The position numbers and the translations under genes were made by a program. DNA of 64,000 nt from Desulforamulus ruminis DSM 2154. Lineage in GTDB: Bacteria; Bacillota; Desulfotomaculia; Desulfotomaculales; Desulfotomaculaceae. Below the pieces are notes generated by a model that searched no databases, was not told where the DNA came from, and saw nothing but the letters and a program-made list of their open reading frames with translations. Positions 57,428 through 64,000 of this stretch are shown one piece after another. Where the stretch lies: contig NC_015589.1 in NCBI RefSeq assembly GCF_000215085.1, forward strand, positions 2,864,120 to 2,928,119, given 5' to 3'. Within the stretch, counting starts at the first letter, position 1; each line of letters begins with the position of its first letter.

Positions 57428-57807
57428 AAAAACCCACTTCCACTAAACTGTGTCCCGTTCTTTTTACAAGCATTGGTGAAACCAATATATAAAATAAAAC
57501 ATTTGTTAAATTAACAATATTTTCAAGTTAAGTATAACATAGAATACTATGGTATACCAATATAGTTTTATCTAAAACAGTATTAATACAGATCTTTCAA
57601 TAAGATTATTGTATATATTTTATCAACATTGTACAATTAATTCGCAAATTAATTTAAATAACAGCTAGGTCCATTATATTCCCCATATCCTCACAAACTT
57701 TTTGAGTTCCTTGATTACAGTTTTTCTGGGTTGCTATAATATCTTTACCCAAATGGTAAAACTTCCAAAACCGTATTCTTCTATGCCAATTTTAAAGACA
57801 TTCCCTC
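57428..57807. other. AT-rich interval, no gene
   Basis: About 380 bases, over 70% A+T by eye, between the Eis-like gene and vapC-like gene (both minus). No ribosome site or stable hairpin is visible. It must contain the Eis promoter. Confidence 0.4.
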
Positions 57808-58263
57808 TTATCCGATATCTTTTAGTGAATTAACATATTCCTTTTTACCCTTCAGATTTTGGACCAGCCTTTCATCTGTCGTCCACAGTTCACAAGTCTC
57901 CCCTGTTCGCCACTTTATCTCCTCCGAAACTGCCAAAAATGCTGCATCATATAACGTTGGCAAGTTAAAGTAACGACTAATTTTCCAGGCTCTATCTGCA
58001 ACCGCTTCTTCCTCAAGATAGATTATGCCAGGAAATTGGCGAAAGGCAGACCAAATTTCATCCGCTTCCCGAGGACCTAGTTCGCCCCGCCTAATCTTTT
58101 TCCTGATAATGCTACCTATTTCAGCCCAGGCAAAGGCCGGTAAAACAATCATTTGATTATCTTCAATAATCTTTTGAAATAACACTTTTGCCTTATTACT
58201 ATCATCTTCTTCAATAAAAAGCTTCACGAATACCGAACTATCCAGGCAAATGTATTTACTCAT
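57808..58263 (-). CDS. PIN-domain toxin (VapC-like)
   Basis: A 151-residue PIN RNase. Acidic residues: YICLDSSVFVKLF (D), FAWAEIGSIIRKK (E), LYDAAFLAVSEE (D), and WTTDERLV (D). The start at 58263 overlaps the antitoxin stop (ATGAGTAA), so translation is coupled. The pair forms a type II toxin-antitoxin system with a Phd-type antitoxin, a common mixed pairing. Confidence 0.88.
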   Translation of the reverse strand: MSKYICLDSSVFVKLFIEEDDSNKAKVLFQKIIEDNQMIVLPAFAWAEIGSIIRKKIRRGELGPREADEIWSAFRQFPGIIYLEEEAVADRAWKISRYFNLPTLYDAAFLAVSEEIKWRTGETCELWTTDERLVQNLKGKKEYVNSLKDIG

Positions 58264-58558
58264 AGCGACCAATACCTTCACGGATTTCCCTTATTATAGT
58301 TGTCGAATTCTCCTGTTTGCCTGTTCTCGAAGCTGTCCTCTCCTTTAACTGAAGTAACTTTTCTAAGCTTTTCATTCTGGCTTCTTTAAATTGATCAGCT
58401 TCATTAATATATTGCATTTTTTCATAACTTTCCGCATCGACTAGATAGGCTACCGGTTTTGATCTTTGCAATATTACCACTGGTTTTTTGGTACTGACTA
58501 CTTCCTCAAGCACATTTTTTGCATTTTTTCTCATGTCGGTAATACTTATCATTTTCAC
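58256..58558 (-). CDS. Phd/YefM-type antitoxin
   Basis: A 100-residue protein with the Phd-YefM fold (ISITDMRKNAKNVLEEVVST then KKPVVILQRSKPVAYLVDAE) and a charged, probably disordered, C-terminal tail that would bind the PIN toxin. The start may be GTG 58558 or the ATG two codons on. It precedes the toxin gene. Confidence 0.88.
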   Translation of the reverse strand: MKMISITDMRKNAKNVLEEVVSTKKPVVILQRSKPVAYLVDAESYEKMQYINEADQFKEARMKSLEKLLQLKERTASRTGKQENSTTIIREIREGIGRYE

Positions 58559-58663
58559 AAAATCACATCCAAACGTACTTTTAAAAATATTATGTCGTAA
58601 ATTTTTAAATAAATCAACTATTAATCTATTAAATATGTCCCTTTCATTCCGTTGAGCAAAATC

Positions 58664-58704
58664 AGGGCAGAAAATGGCTTACCGCATTTTCTGCCCTGAT
58701 GGAT
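58664..58704 (-). terminator. Terminator
   Basis: ATCAGGGCAGAAAATG and CATTTTCTGCCCTGAT arms, perfect, after the 58722-59177 gene on the minus strand. Confidence 0.88.
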
Positions 58705-58721
58705 TGCAAGTCCCTAACGGG

Positions 58722-59177
58722 TTATGCCGTTGTTCTTTCCCGGGGCCATTCCGCCGCTGGGTCTCTATCAAATTCAAGGCCGATCAAAGCAATGGAATCA
58801 TCATAAATATCCGGGCTGCATTGTTCCTTGAACCGTAAAATCACCCCGAACATCGGTGATTTTTTATTCATTTCCTGCAATTGCTCCAAAATCTGCCCGG
58901 CCCGATTCCTTAAAAAACGGATGGCAAAGCTAACGCCGTCACAGAAAGTCAGATGGAGCAAATAAGCGTCTTCCTTTTGATGGTACTCCCAGCGGTAGTC
59001 AAACTTCCCTGTGTGGGCGGGAGCAATGCGGTTGTTGGGCTGGATGCATTGATAGGCCTTGGCAAAGTCCGGATGTTCTAAAATGATCCCAACGGTCTCC
59101 TTGGCCTTTCTGGGTTTAATCATGCCGATATTGCCCCCGATGGGTTCAATAATTTTGATCTTTTCTTCGGTGGTCAT
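58722..59177 (-). CDS. Hypothetical protein, 151 residues
   Basis: A soluble protein (MTTEEKIKIIEPIGGNIGMI at the start; RWEYHQKEDAYLLHLTFCDG in the middle) with mixed alpha/beta character and no membrane segment. Family not recognised. GAGG precedes the ATG; its own terminator follows. Divergent from fic. Confidence 0.6.
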   Translation of the reverse strand: MTTEEKIKIIEPIGGNIGMIKPRKAKETVGIILEHPDFAKAYQCIQPNNRIAPAHTGKFDYRWEYHQKEDAYLLHLTFCDGVSFAIRFLRNRAGQILEQLQEMNKKSPMFGVILRFKEQCSPDIYDDSIALIGLEFDRDPAAEWPRERTTA

Positions 59178-59334
59178 CCGAGGTTCCTCCTTACAGGCGT
59201 TTCTAACAGTATTTTGTCCACTGCCATTTATAATACCTATTTAAGCCTAAAAAAACAACCTTTGCCTCCTCCCCTTGTTGGAACGGTATTGTTTATTCCC
59301 GGAAATAATATTTCTTTTAATTATTGTTTTATTA

Positions 59335-59386
59335 CCGAGAATACGGTAAAATTAACCATATATTAATTGCCGAGAATACGTATAAT
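59335..59386 (+). promoter_or_regulatory. Repeated operator and -10 ahead of fic
   Basis: CCGAGAATACG occurs at 59335-59345 and 59370-59380. The first lies in a perfect inverted repeat TTACCG-N6-CGGTAA; the second is directly followed by TATAAT (59381-59386). The -35 is weak. A repressor of unknown identity is inferred. Confidence 0.5.
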
Positions 59387-59441
59387 GTTATAAACTGTCG
59401 GCAATGTGGAATGAGCCATACCTTAATAGAAGGTGCTAATT

Positions 59442-60434
59442 ATGATTGATAATAAAAAGTTATCCCCGGATAGTGCTGCAAGTCCACGTCCGGGCAATAA
59501 ACCGTTTTATATAAAGCCAAATTGCCGGAAATGTGGTGCCGAACTGGTATTGCTAGATACTTTTTGGAACCCGGATAAACCACAAGAAGAAATTTGGCAT
59601 GATGAATTTATTTGCCCAGTATGCGAAGATGGTATCTATATGGATTGGCCGGAGGAATCTGAAATGGAATTTAAAAATATAGAACTATTTGAAAGAATTG
59701 ATAAAAAGAAAAAATTATTAGATGATAGCAGACCGCTCCCTCCCGAAGTAGTTGAAAATCTAAGAGAATATTTGCTGATAGACTGGACTTATAACAGCAA
59801 CGCCATTGAGGGCAATACCTTAACCTTGTTGGAAACCAAGGTTGTACTAGAAGGAATTACAATTGGGGGTAAATCCTTACGTGAACACTTTGAGGTAATT
59901 AACCATAAGGAAGCAGTTCTCTATGTTGAGGAACTGATAGCAAATAAAGAGTCCTTAACAGAGCATGTTATTAAGCAACTCCATTACCTGATATTAAAGA
60001 ATATTCGTGACCGAGATGCCGGAAAATACCGTGAAGTTAATGTATTTATTACCGGCAGTAAACACGTACCCCCGATGAACAGCTTGGTACCGCCGCGTAT
60101 GAGAGAACTTATCGACTGGTTATATTCGGGAGAGGTCAAAGATCTTCATTCTATCGAAAAGGTTGCTAGATTTCATCATGATTTTGTATACATTCATCCT
60201 TTTATTGACGGTAATGGACGTACAGGAAGATTACTTATGAACTTGCTTTTGATGCAAGACGGCTATCCAGTTGCAGTAATAAAAACTGCAAAAAGGCACG
60301 AGTATTATAAAGCTTTAGAAAAAGCAAGTATTGATAATGATTACACAGACATTATCACTTTGATTGCCGAGGAAGTTGAAAATTCCTTAGACCTTTTTAT
60401 TAAAGCATTAGGTATCGGCGAGGATAAGTTATGA
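59442..60434 (+). CDS. Fic-family AMP-transferase with N-terminal zinc ribbon
   Basis: A 330-residue Fic protein. N-terminal zinc ribbon: C28, C31, C58, C61. The inhibitory helix is NSNAIEGNTL (S119-E123-G124 type), a class II auto-inhibited form. The core motif H252-PFIDGNGRTGR-263 is intact. It transfers AMP from ATP to a target. The start at 59442 follows AGAAGGTG. It overlaps a tyrosine recombinase by four bases. Confidence 0.9.
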   Translation: MIDNKKLSPDSAASPRPGNKPFYIKPNCRKCGAELVLLDTFWNPDKPQEEIWHDEFICPVCEDGIYMDWPEESEMEFKNIELFERIDKKKKLLDDSRPLPPEVVENLREYLLIDWTYNSNAIEGNTLTLLETKVVLEGITIGGKSLREHFEVINHKEAVLYVEELIANKESLTEHVIKQLHYLILKNIRDRDAGKYREVNVFITGSKHVPPMNSLVPPRMRELIDWLYSGEVKDLHSIEKVARFHHDFVYIHPFIDGNGRTGRLLMNLLLMQDGYPVAVIKTAKRHEYYKALEKASIDNDYTDIITLIAEEVENSLDLFIKALGIGEDKL

Positions 60435-61282
60435 GAAACGCTTATGTAATATGGCTTAAAAATGAGGGCAAAAGTGATAAGACTATAAATGAATACCCTG
60501 CAATGCTTCAAAAACTGATAAATTGGTTTGAAAATACCGAGGGTGACAGATTTGAGCCAAACAAGATAACAACTTTATCTATTCATGAGTTTATTTCTTT
60601 TTTGGACAAGGTTGAGAAATATGAGCCTGCATATATAAATAAAATACTGGCATCGCTTAAGACTTTTTATAAATATGCCGCTGAGACCGGCCTGGTTATT
60701 TATAACCCCACTATAAAAGTGAAAATGAAAAGAACGATGAAACAGTATGCCGCTCCTAAATGGCTAACTAAAAAGGAAGCCTCCAAATTTTTTCAGGCTA
60801 TAGAGCAAGAAAAAAACATAAAAAGAAAAAGCCGAAACTTGGCAATATGCAGGCTTATGGCCGGAGCCGGTTTAAGAGTTCAGGAAGTATCCGATCTTAA
60901 CACTATTGATGTCTGCATTGAAAAACGCAGGGAGAATGTTACTGTTCGTGGCGGCAAGGGCAGTAAATTTAGAATAATACCTTTGAATAGCGACACGGTT
61001 GAAAGCCTTAAAAATTGGTTTAAATACAGAGAAGATTCTAGTAACAATGAAGCCCTATTTATAAGTGAACGAAATACAAGGATGTCGGATAGGACGATAA
61101 GGCATATGGTTACTAAATATGCTAAGGATGCAGGACTTAAGGATGTTTCACCCCATACTCTAAGGCACACATTTTGTAAGAGCCTTGCAGATCAAGGATT
61201 CAGGCTGGAACGTATTGCCTATCTGGCAGGCCACGAAAGTCTTGAAACTACAAGAAGGTATACACGGCCCGGGGCAAGGTAA
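60431..61282 (+). CDS. Tyrosine recombinase (XerC/D-like)
   Basis: A 283-residue integrase. N-terminal SAM-like domain (about 1-85), catalytic domain with Arg in AGAGLRVQEVSDLN, Lys in RGGKGSKFRIIPL, HTLRHTF, GHESLETT and nucleophile Tyr in RRYTRPG. The start overlaps the fic stop (ATGA), so it is coupled. Its target is unknown; no attachment site or phage gene is seen. Confidence 0.9.
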   Translation: MRNAYVIWLKNEGKSDKTINEYPAMLQKLINWFENTEGDRFEPNKITTLSIHEFISFLDKVEKYEPAYINKILASLKTFYKYAAETGLVIYNPTIKVKMKRTMKQYAAPKWLTKKEASKFFQAIEQEKNIKRKSRNLAICRLMAGAGLRVQEVSDLNTIDVCIEKRRENVTVRGGKGSKFRIIPLNSDTVESLKNWFKYREDSSNNEALFISERNTRMSDRTIRHMVTKYAKDAGLKDVSPHTLRHTFCKSLADQGFRLERIAYLAGHESLETTRRYTRPGAR

Positions 61283-61343
61283 AAAACGGGTACTATTGGC
61301 CTTAGCGCATCGTTAAAATGTTGACCTTACCCTATAACTAAAA

Positions 61344-61371
61344 AGAAACCTCTGCGGAAACAAAGGTTTCT
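61344..61371. terminator. Bidirectional terminator
   Basis: AGAAACCT and AGGTTTCT arms between convergent recombinase and stalk-protein genes. Confidence 0.6.
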
Positions 61372-61385
61372 CTTCCCCCTCTATA

Positions 61386-62564
61386 CTATTGTATGATGAC
61401 CGCCTGGCTTTCCGGCTCCCATCCCGCATAGCGGCCAAAGGCCTCCGCCACATAACGGGCGGGCAGATAGACCCTGCCATCCCGGATCTGCGGGCCGACA
61501 TCCATGGTAACCGGTGTGCCGCGAGTCTCCAACTGGTTGCTGCCCACTGTCAGCACTGCGGTTTGCTCCCCTTTGTTCAGCGTCACCCGCTGGGTCTCTT
61601 CATCCCACTGGATGTCGCTGATGCCCAGAGATTCGGCCAGGTATCTTACGGGTATAAAGGTTCTGCCCTGTTCACTGTAAGGGGCTGCGTCCATTTCAAT
61701 GACCCTCTCCCCTACGGCATAGCTCCTTTGTCCCAGTTTAAAAGTGACCGGGCCGCCCTGGGGAACCGGCGCCTTGGGCGTCAAGCCGCTGATATCCACA
61801 ATCTCCGGATAATAATCCAGGGAGGTTTTTACCACGATGGAGGAATTCCCGGGATCATTTTCATCCATATTATTGGATTTGTGAACCTGCTCCGGGGCCG
61901 GTACCCACCGGACAAAGGATTCGCCGGGTTTTTGCAGGGACACTGCCTCCCAGCGGTTGTTTTTGGTAAACCCTCCGGCTTCATAGGTCATCAAGCTGGT
62001 CACCCGGCGAAAAACCTGCTGCCTGCCTTCTACATTGGCACCCGGCATCTTCATGCGGATGATTTCAAAGCCGGGAATTTCAAATACGACCTCGTCGTCC
62101 TTTTCCACCCGCAGGGTCATGGTCACGGTACTGCCGTCGGGGAAAAGCATGTCGGGGCCCCTTTGATACCAGGGCATGATTCTGAAGTTATGCCATTTTT
62201 CATTGGAGCCATATTCCTCAAAGGCCCCGTGATAATTGGTCCCGGCAAATACAGACCAGCGGTTTGCGGGCAGATCGTAAAGGTCTTTATGCACCCCGAT
62301 CTCCAAACTATTGCCGTTGGCTGTTTCAATTCCCAGATAGTTGTAGGCCGCCCCGGCCTCCTGAATCCCGCTGACATCCTGCCCCTGAGGCAGGACCAGG
62401 GTGGCGGTGACGGCGTTATAGCCAATTTGATTCTCATCCAGCTCGGTCTTTACCCGGTACCCGGGACTAAAAATGGTCTCTCCGGCAAAGCCATAAGGGC
62501 AAGAAAGCAAACCTAATCCCAGGATCAGTCCCGCAATCCCAAGAATTCTTAGCAACCGCTTCAT
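61386..62564 (-). CDS. Secreted protein with copper-amine-oxidase N-like stalk domains
   Basis: A 392-residue exported protein. The signal peptide (MKRLLRILGIAGLILGLGLL) leads to a ~250-residue beta-rich domain of unknown type. The last 120 residues are two copper-amine-oxidase-N-like units (FIPVRYLAESLGI and VYLPARYVAEAFG), usual wall-associated modules in clostridia, no oxidase activity implied. The start at 62564 follows GGAAAGG. Single gene. Confidence 0.82.
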   Translation of the reverse strand: MKRLLRILGIAGLILGLGLLSCPYGFAGETIFSPGYRVKTELDENQIGYNAVTATLVLPQGQDVSGIQEAGAAYNYLGIETANGNSLEIGVHKDLYDLPANRWSVFAGTNYHGAFEEYGSNEKWHNFRIMPWYQRGPDMLFPDGSTVTMTLRVEKDDEVVFEIPGFEIIRMKMPGANVEGRQQVFRRVTSLMTYEAGGFTKNNRWEAVSLQKPGESFVRWVPAPEQVHKSNNMDENDPGNSSIVVKTSLDYYPEIVDISGLTPKAPVPQGGPVTFKLGQRSYAVGERVIEMDAAPYSEQGRTFIPVRYLAESLGISDIQWDEETQRVTLNKGEQTAVLTVGSNQLETRGTPVTMDVGPQIRDGRVYLPARYVAEAFGRYAGWEPESQAVIIQ

Positions 62565-62673
62565 CACCAACAACCTTTCCATAATTAACAAATCTTTCTA
62601 TGGTAAGAAAATTCTATGGAGCAGGGCAAAACTCCTTTTTAACCCACTGCAAAAACGCTTAATCTTCCTTATC

Positions 62674-62702
62674 TTGACAGTCAGTCAAATTTTCTATATA
62701 CT
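62674..62702 (+). promoter_or_regulatory. Promoter of marR-2
   Basis: TTGACA (62674-62679), 17 bases, TATACT (62697-62702). A palindrome TGTCGTGACA directly follows. Confidence 0.75.
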
Positions 62703-62712
62703 TGTCGTGACA
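62703..62712. promoter_or_regulatory. MarR-type palindrome, site 1
   Basis: TGTCGTGACA lies right after the -10 of marR. A near-identical TGTCATGACA lies upstream of the next gene (63181-63190). Both are probable sites for the MarR protein encoded between them. Confidence 0.6.
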
Positions 62713-62738
62713 TATAAACCAACTCAGGGAGTGTATGG

Positions 62739-63158
62739 ATGGATATTAGTAATTCCTTAGGCTTTATCCTCAACAAGACCAACAGCAAGTTAAAAAATGA
62801 ACTGCTGCAGCATTTTAAGCAATATGACGTTACTCCCGAGCAGTGGGGCATTTTAAACCGGCTCTGGGATCAGGAAGGTCTCTCACCCAAGGAATTATCC
62901 GAGTTGAATTATAAGGATTTCCCCAACACCATCCGTATTCTGGAGAAACTTGAAAAAAAGGAACTGATTATTAAGAAAGAAAATCCTTTGGATAAAAGAT
63001 CCTCCTTGATTTTTTTAACGGATAAAGGACGCAGCCTGGAACACATATTGCCCCCCCTGGCCACTCAGATTTTAAAAAGAGCTTTAAAAGGAATTGATAA
63101 GGAAAAAGAACAGGAACTGAAGTTTTTATTAAATAAGATCTACAGTAATTTAGAATAA
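62739..63158 (+). CDS. MarR-family regulator 2
   Basis: A 139-residue winged-helix regulator (LSPKELSELNYKDFPNTIRI then LEKLEKKELI, wing NPLDKRSSLIFLTDKG). It shares a palindrome with the following membrane protein gene and probably controls both. Ribosome site GGGAG. Confidence 0.9.
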   Translation: MDISNSLGFILNKTNSKLKNELLQHFKQYDVTPEQWGILNRLWDQEGLSPKELSELNYKDFPNTIRILEKLEKKELIIKKENPLDKRSSLIFLTDKGRSLEHILPPLATQILKRALKGIDKEKEQELKFLLNKIYSNLE

Positions 63159-63180
63159 CAAATTTTTTTGCTTAATTAGC

Positions 63181-63190
63181 TGTCATGACA
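63181..63190. promoter_or_regulatory. MarR-type palindrome, site 2
   Basis: TGTCATGACA, second copy of the site at 62703, located 32 bases before the membrane protein start. Confidence 0.6.
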
Positions 63191-63221
63191 AGTTCTATTC
63201 AATAAAGGGAGGCTACAGACC

Positions 63222-63773
63222 ATGAAAAAGTTAAGTTTAAAAGGGAAAAACACCCTCAAGGGCCTGCACCTCTTCTTCACCTGTATCTGGGTCGGCGGAG
63301 CCACTTCCCTGGTGCTGCTGAATTTCCTTTCCCACCCGGCTACCGGAGATGAAATTTACGCTACCAACGCAGCCATTAAACTCATTGATGACTTTGTTAT
63401 CATTCCCGGCGCCCTAGGAAGCCTGTTTACGGGATTGCTGCTCTGTTGGCTGACCCACTGGGGATTTTTTAAGTTTAACTGGATCAATGTAAAGTGGGTG
63501 GTGACCATTCTTCAGATCCTGTTCGGCACCTTCGTGCTGGGTCCCTGGGTTAACGGCATGGAAGCCCTGTCCGAGGTAAAACGTTTTTTCGTGCTGCAGG
63601 ACGCCACTTACCTCCACTACAAACAAATGAATCTTTACTTTGGCTTGCTTCAGACACTGGTCCTCATCCTGGTGGTATTTATATCCGTATTTAAACCCTG
63701 GGGCAAACGGGGAAAAGAAAGCGGCAAAAAAGCAGCCGTTGCAAATGAACAGCCCCTTATTTACAAGAAATAA
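63222..63773 (+). CDS. DUF2269-like membrane protein
   Basis: A 183-residue protein with four membrane segments (GLHLFFTCIWVGGATSLVLL, a second at about 60-80, then LQILFGTFVLGPWV and LLQTLVLILVVFISVF). The HLFFTCIWVGGA start recalls DUF2269 proteins. AGGGAGG precedes the ATG. The MarR gene just upstream is a probable regulator. Function unknown. Confidence 0.75.
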   Translation: MKKLSLKGKNTLKGLHLFFTCIWVGGATSLVLLNFLSHPATGDEIYATNAAIKLIDDFVIIPGALGSLFTGLLLCWLTHWGFFKFNWINVKWVVTILQILFGTFVLGPWVNGMEALSEVKRFFVLQDATYLHYKQMNLYFGLLQTLVLILVVFISVFKPWGKRGKESGKKAAVANEQPLIYKK

Positions 63774-63777
63774 AAAA

Positions 63778-63908
63778 GAATAGAACACGGATTATACGGA
63801 TTTACGCGGATTTTAAAATATAAATCATTAATCCGTGCAATCCGAAAAATCCGTGTTCTATTCTAATTGACCGGTTGTTGTGTTATCTTCCTATTCTATA
63901 ACCGCTAT
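63778..63908 (-). repeat. Palindromic repeat family, copy D
   Basis: Core 63778-63863 opens GAATAGAACACGGATTATAC and ends TCCGTGTTCTATTC; side arm at right (63864-63908, with CGGTTGTTGTGTTATC). Shortest and cleanest of the four copies. Confidence 0.85.
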
Positions 63909-63940
63909 TAAAAATTAGTTTTGCCATACTTCCTTTTTAT

Positions 63941-64000
63941 TTAAGCTCGTCCTCGTTTTAAAACAATAATCTTCCCGGGTCCCTGGTGCGCCTCCAGGGA
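63941..64000 (-). CDS. Possible C-terminus of a gene entering the window (partial)
   Basis: A minus-strand frame open from the window edge to a stop at 63941-63943 would encode SLEAHQGPGKIIVLKRGRA. Nothing further can be said; the window ends here. A spurious frame is equally possible. Confidence 0.25.
   Translation of the reverse strand, partial: SLEAHQGPGKIIVLKRGRA

Noticed and set aside
61389-62516. 375-codon plus-strand open frame opposite the stalk-protein gene
   Set aside because: It lies wholly antisense to a gene with a signal peptide and recognisable domains, and its product has no family features; GC-rich third positions keep the antisense frame open.

Overview
The window looks like chromosome from a spore-forming, strictly anaerobic Firmicute of the Peptococcaceae, most like Desulfotomaculum/Desulforamulus. 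This is inferred from gene content: a selenocysteine-containing SelD next to YedF, a 2-hydroxyacyl-CoA-dehydratase-type (double-cubane-like) protein with its activator, indolepyruvate:ferredoxin oxidoreductase, an Fe-S L-serine dehydratase, an ECF transporter under an apparent TRAP attenuator, and strong GGAGG ribosome binding sites with many TTG/GTG starts. A 16S-based placement would settle it.

Layout. 1-8.5 kb: an old yellow enzyme divergent from its likely HxlR regulator, asnS, a dehydratase-like/activase pair, a DUF362 ferredoxin-like protein, YlxP-like DUF503 protein, and htpX behind a yybP-ykoY (Mn2+) riboswitch with its own promoter and terminator. 8.5-13 kb: a hotdog thioesterase, an MFS exporter and a fakA-degV fatty-acid kinase module. 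13-22 kb: TlpA-like lipoprotein, a yvl-like envelope operon, a membrane XRE regulator, an SPFH/Arc pair, an SLH protein and an FAD oxidoreductase. 22-27.5 kb: a complete 16S-23S-5S rRNA operon on the minus strand with tandem promoters and processing stems, no tRNA in the spacer. 27.5-40.8 kb: hflX, an L,D-transpeptidase lacking a normal start codon, an FMN hydroxy-acid oxidase, a CBS-ACT protein, a rubredoxin-flavin reductase fusion, sdaAA/sdaAB, two half-size ferritin-like proteins, a second FAD oxidoreductase paralogous to the one at 20 kb, a structured RNA candidate, and a nuclease-fold protein with an apparently dead active site.

40.8-49.5 kb is the most coherent metabolic block: paaK, iorBA and a complete ECF transporter (ecfT, two ATPases, a TrpP-like S component). 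The leader ahead of the S gene carries eleven spaced GAG/UAG triplets followed by an intrinsic terminator, the hallmark of TRAP attenuation, so I read the block as tryptophan/aromatic amino acid uptake and ferredoxin-linked oxidation shut off by tryptophan. Upstream lies yedF-selD, with SelD read through an in-frame UGA.

49.5-64 kb is accessory-rich: murI, a secreted protein of near-identical 52-residue Asp-box repeats, a two-component system, a decayed hicAB module, sodA, an Eis-type acetyltransferase, a PIN/Phd toxin-antitoxin pair, a Fic protein overlapping a tyrosine recombinase, a copper-amine-oxidase-stalk protein, and a MarR regulator sharing a palindrome with a membrane protein. Four copies of one ~90-110 bp palindromic repeat with a conserved ~45 bp side arm lie at 0.1, 18.2, 33.7 and 63.8 kb.
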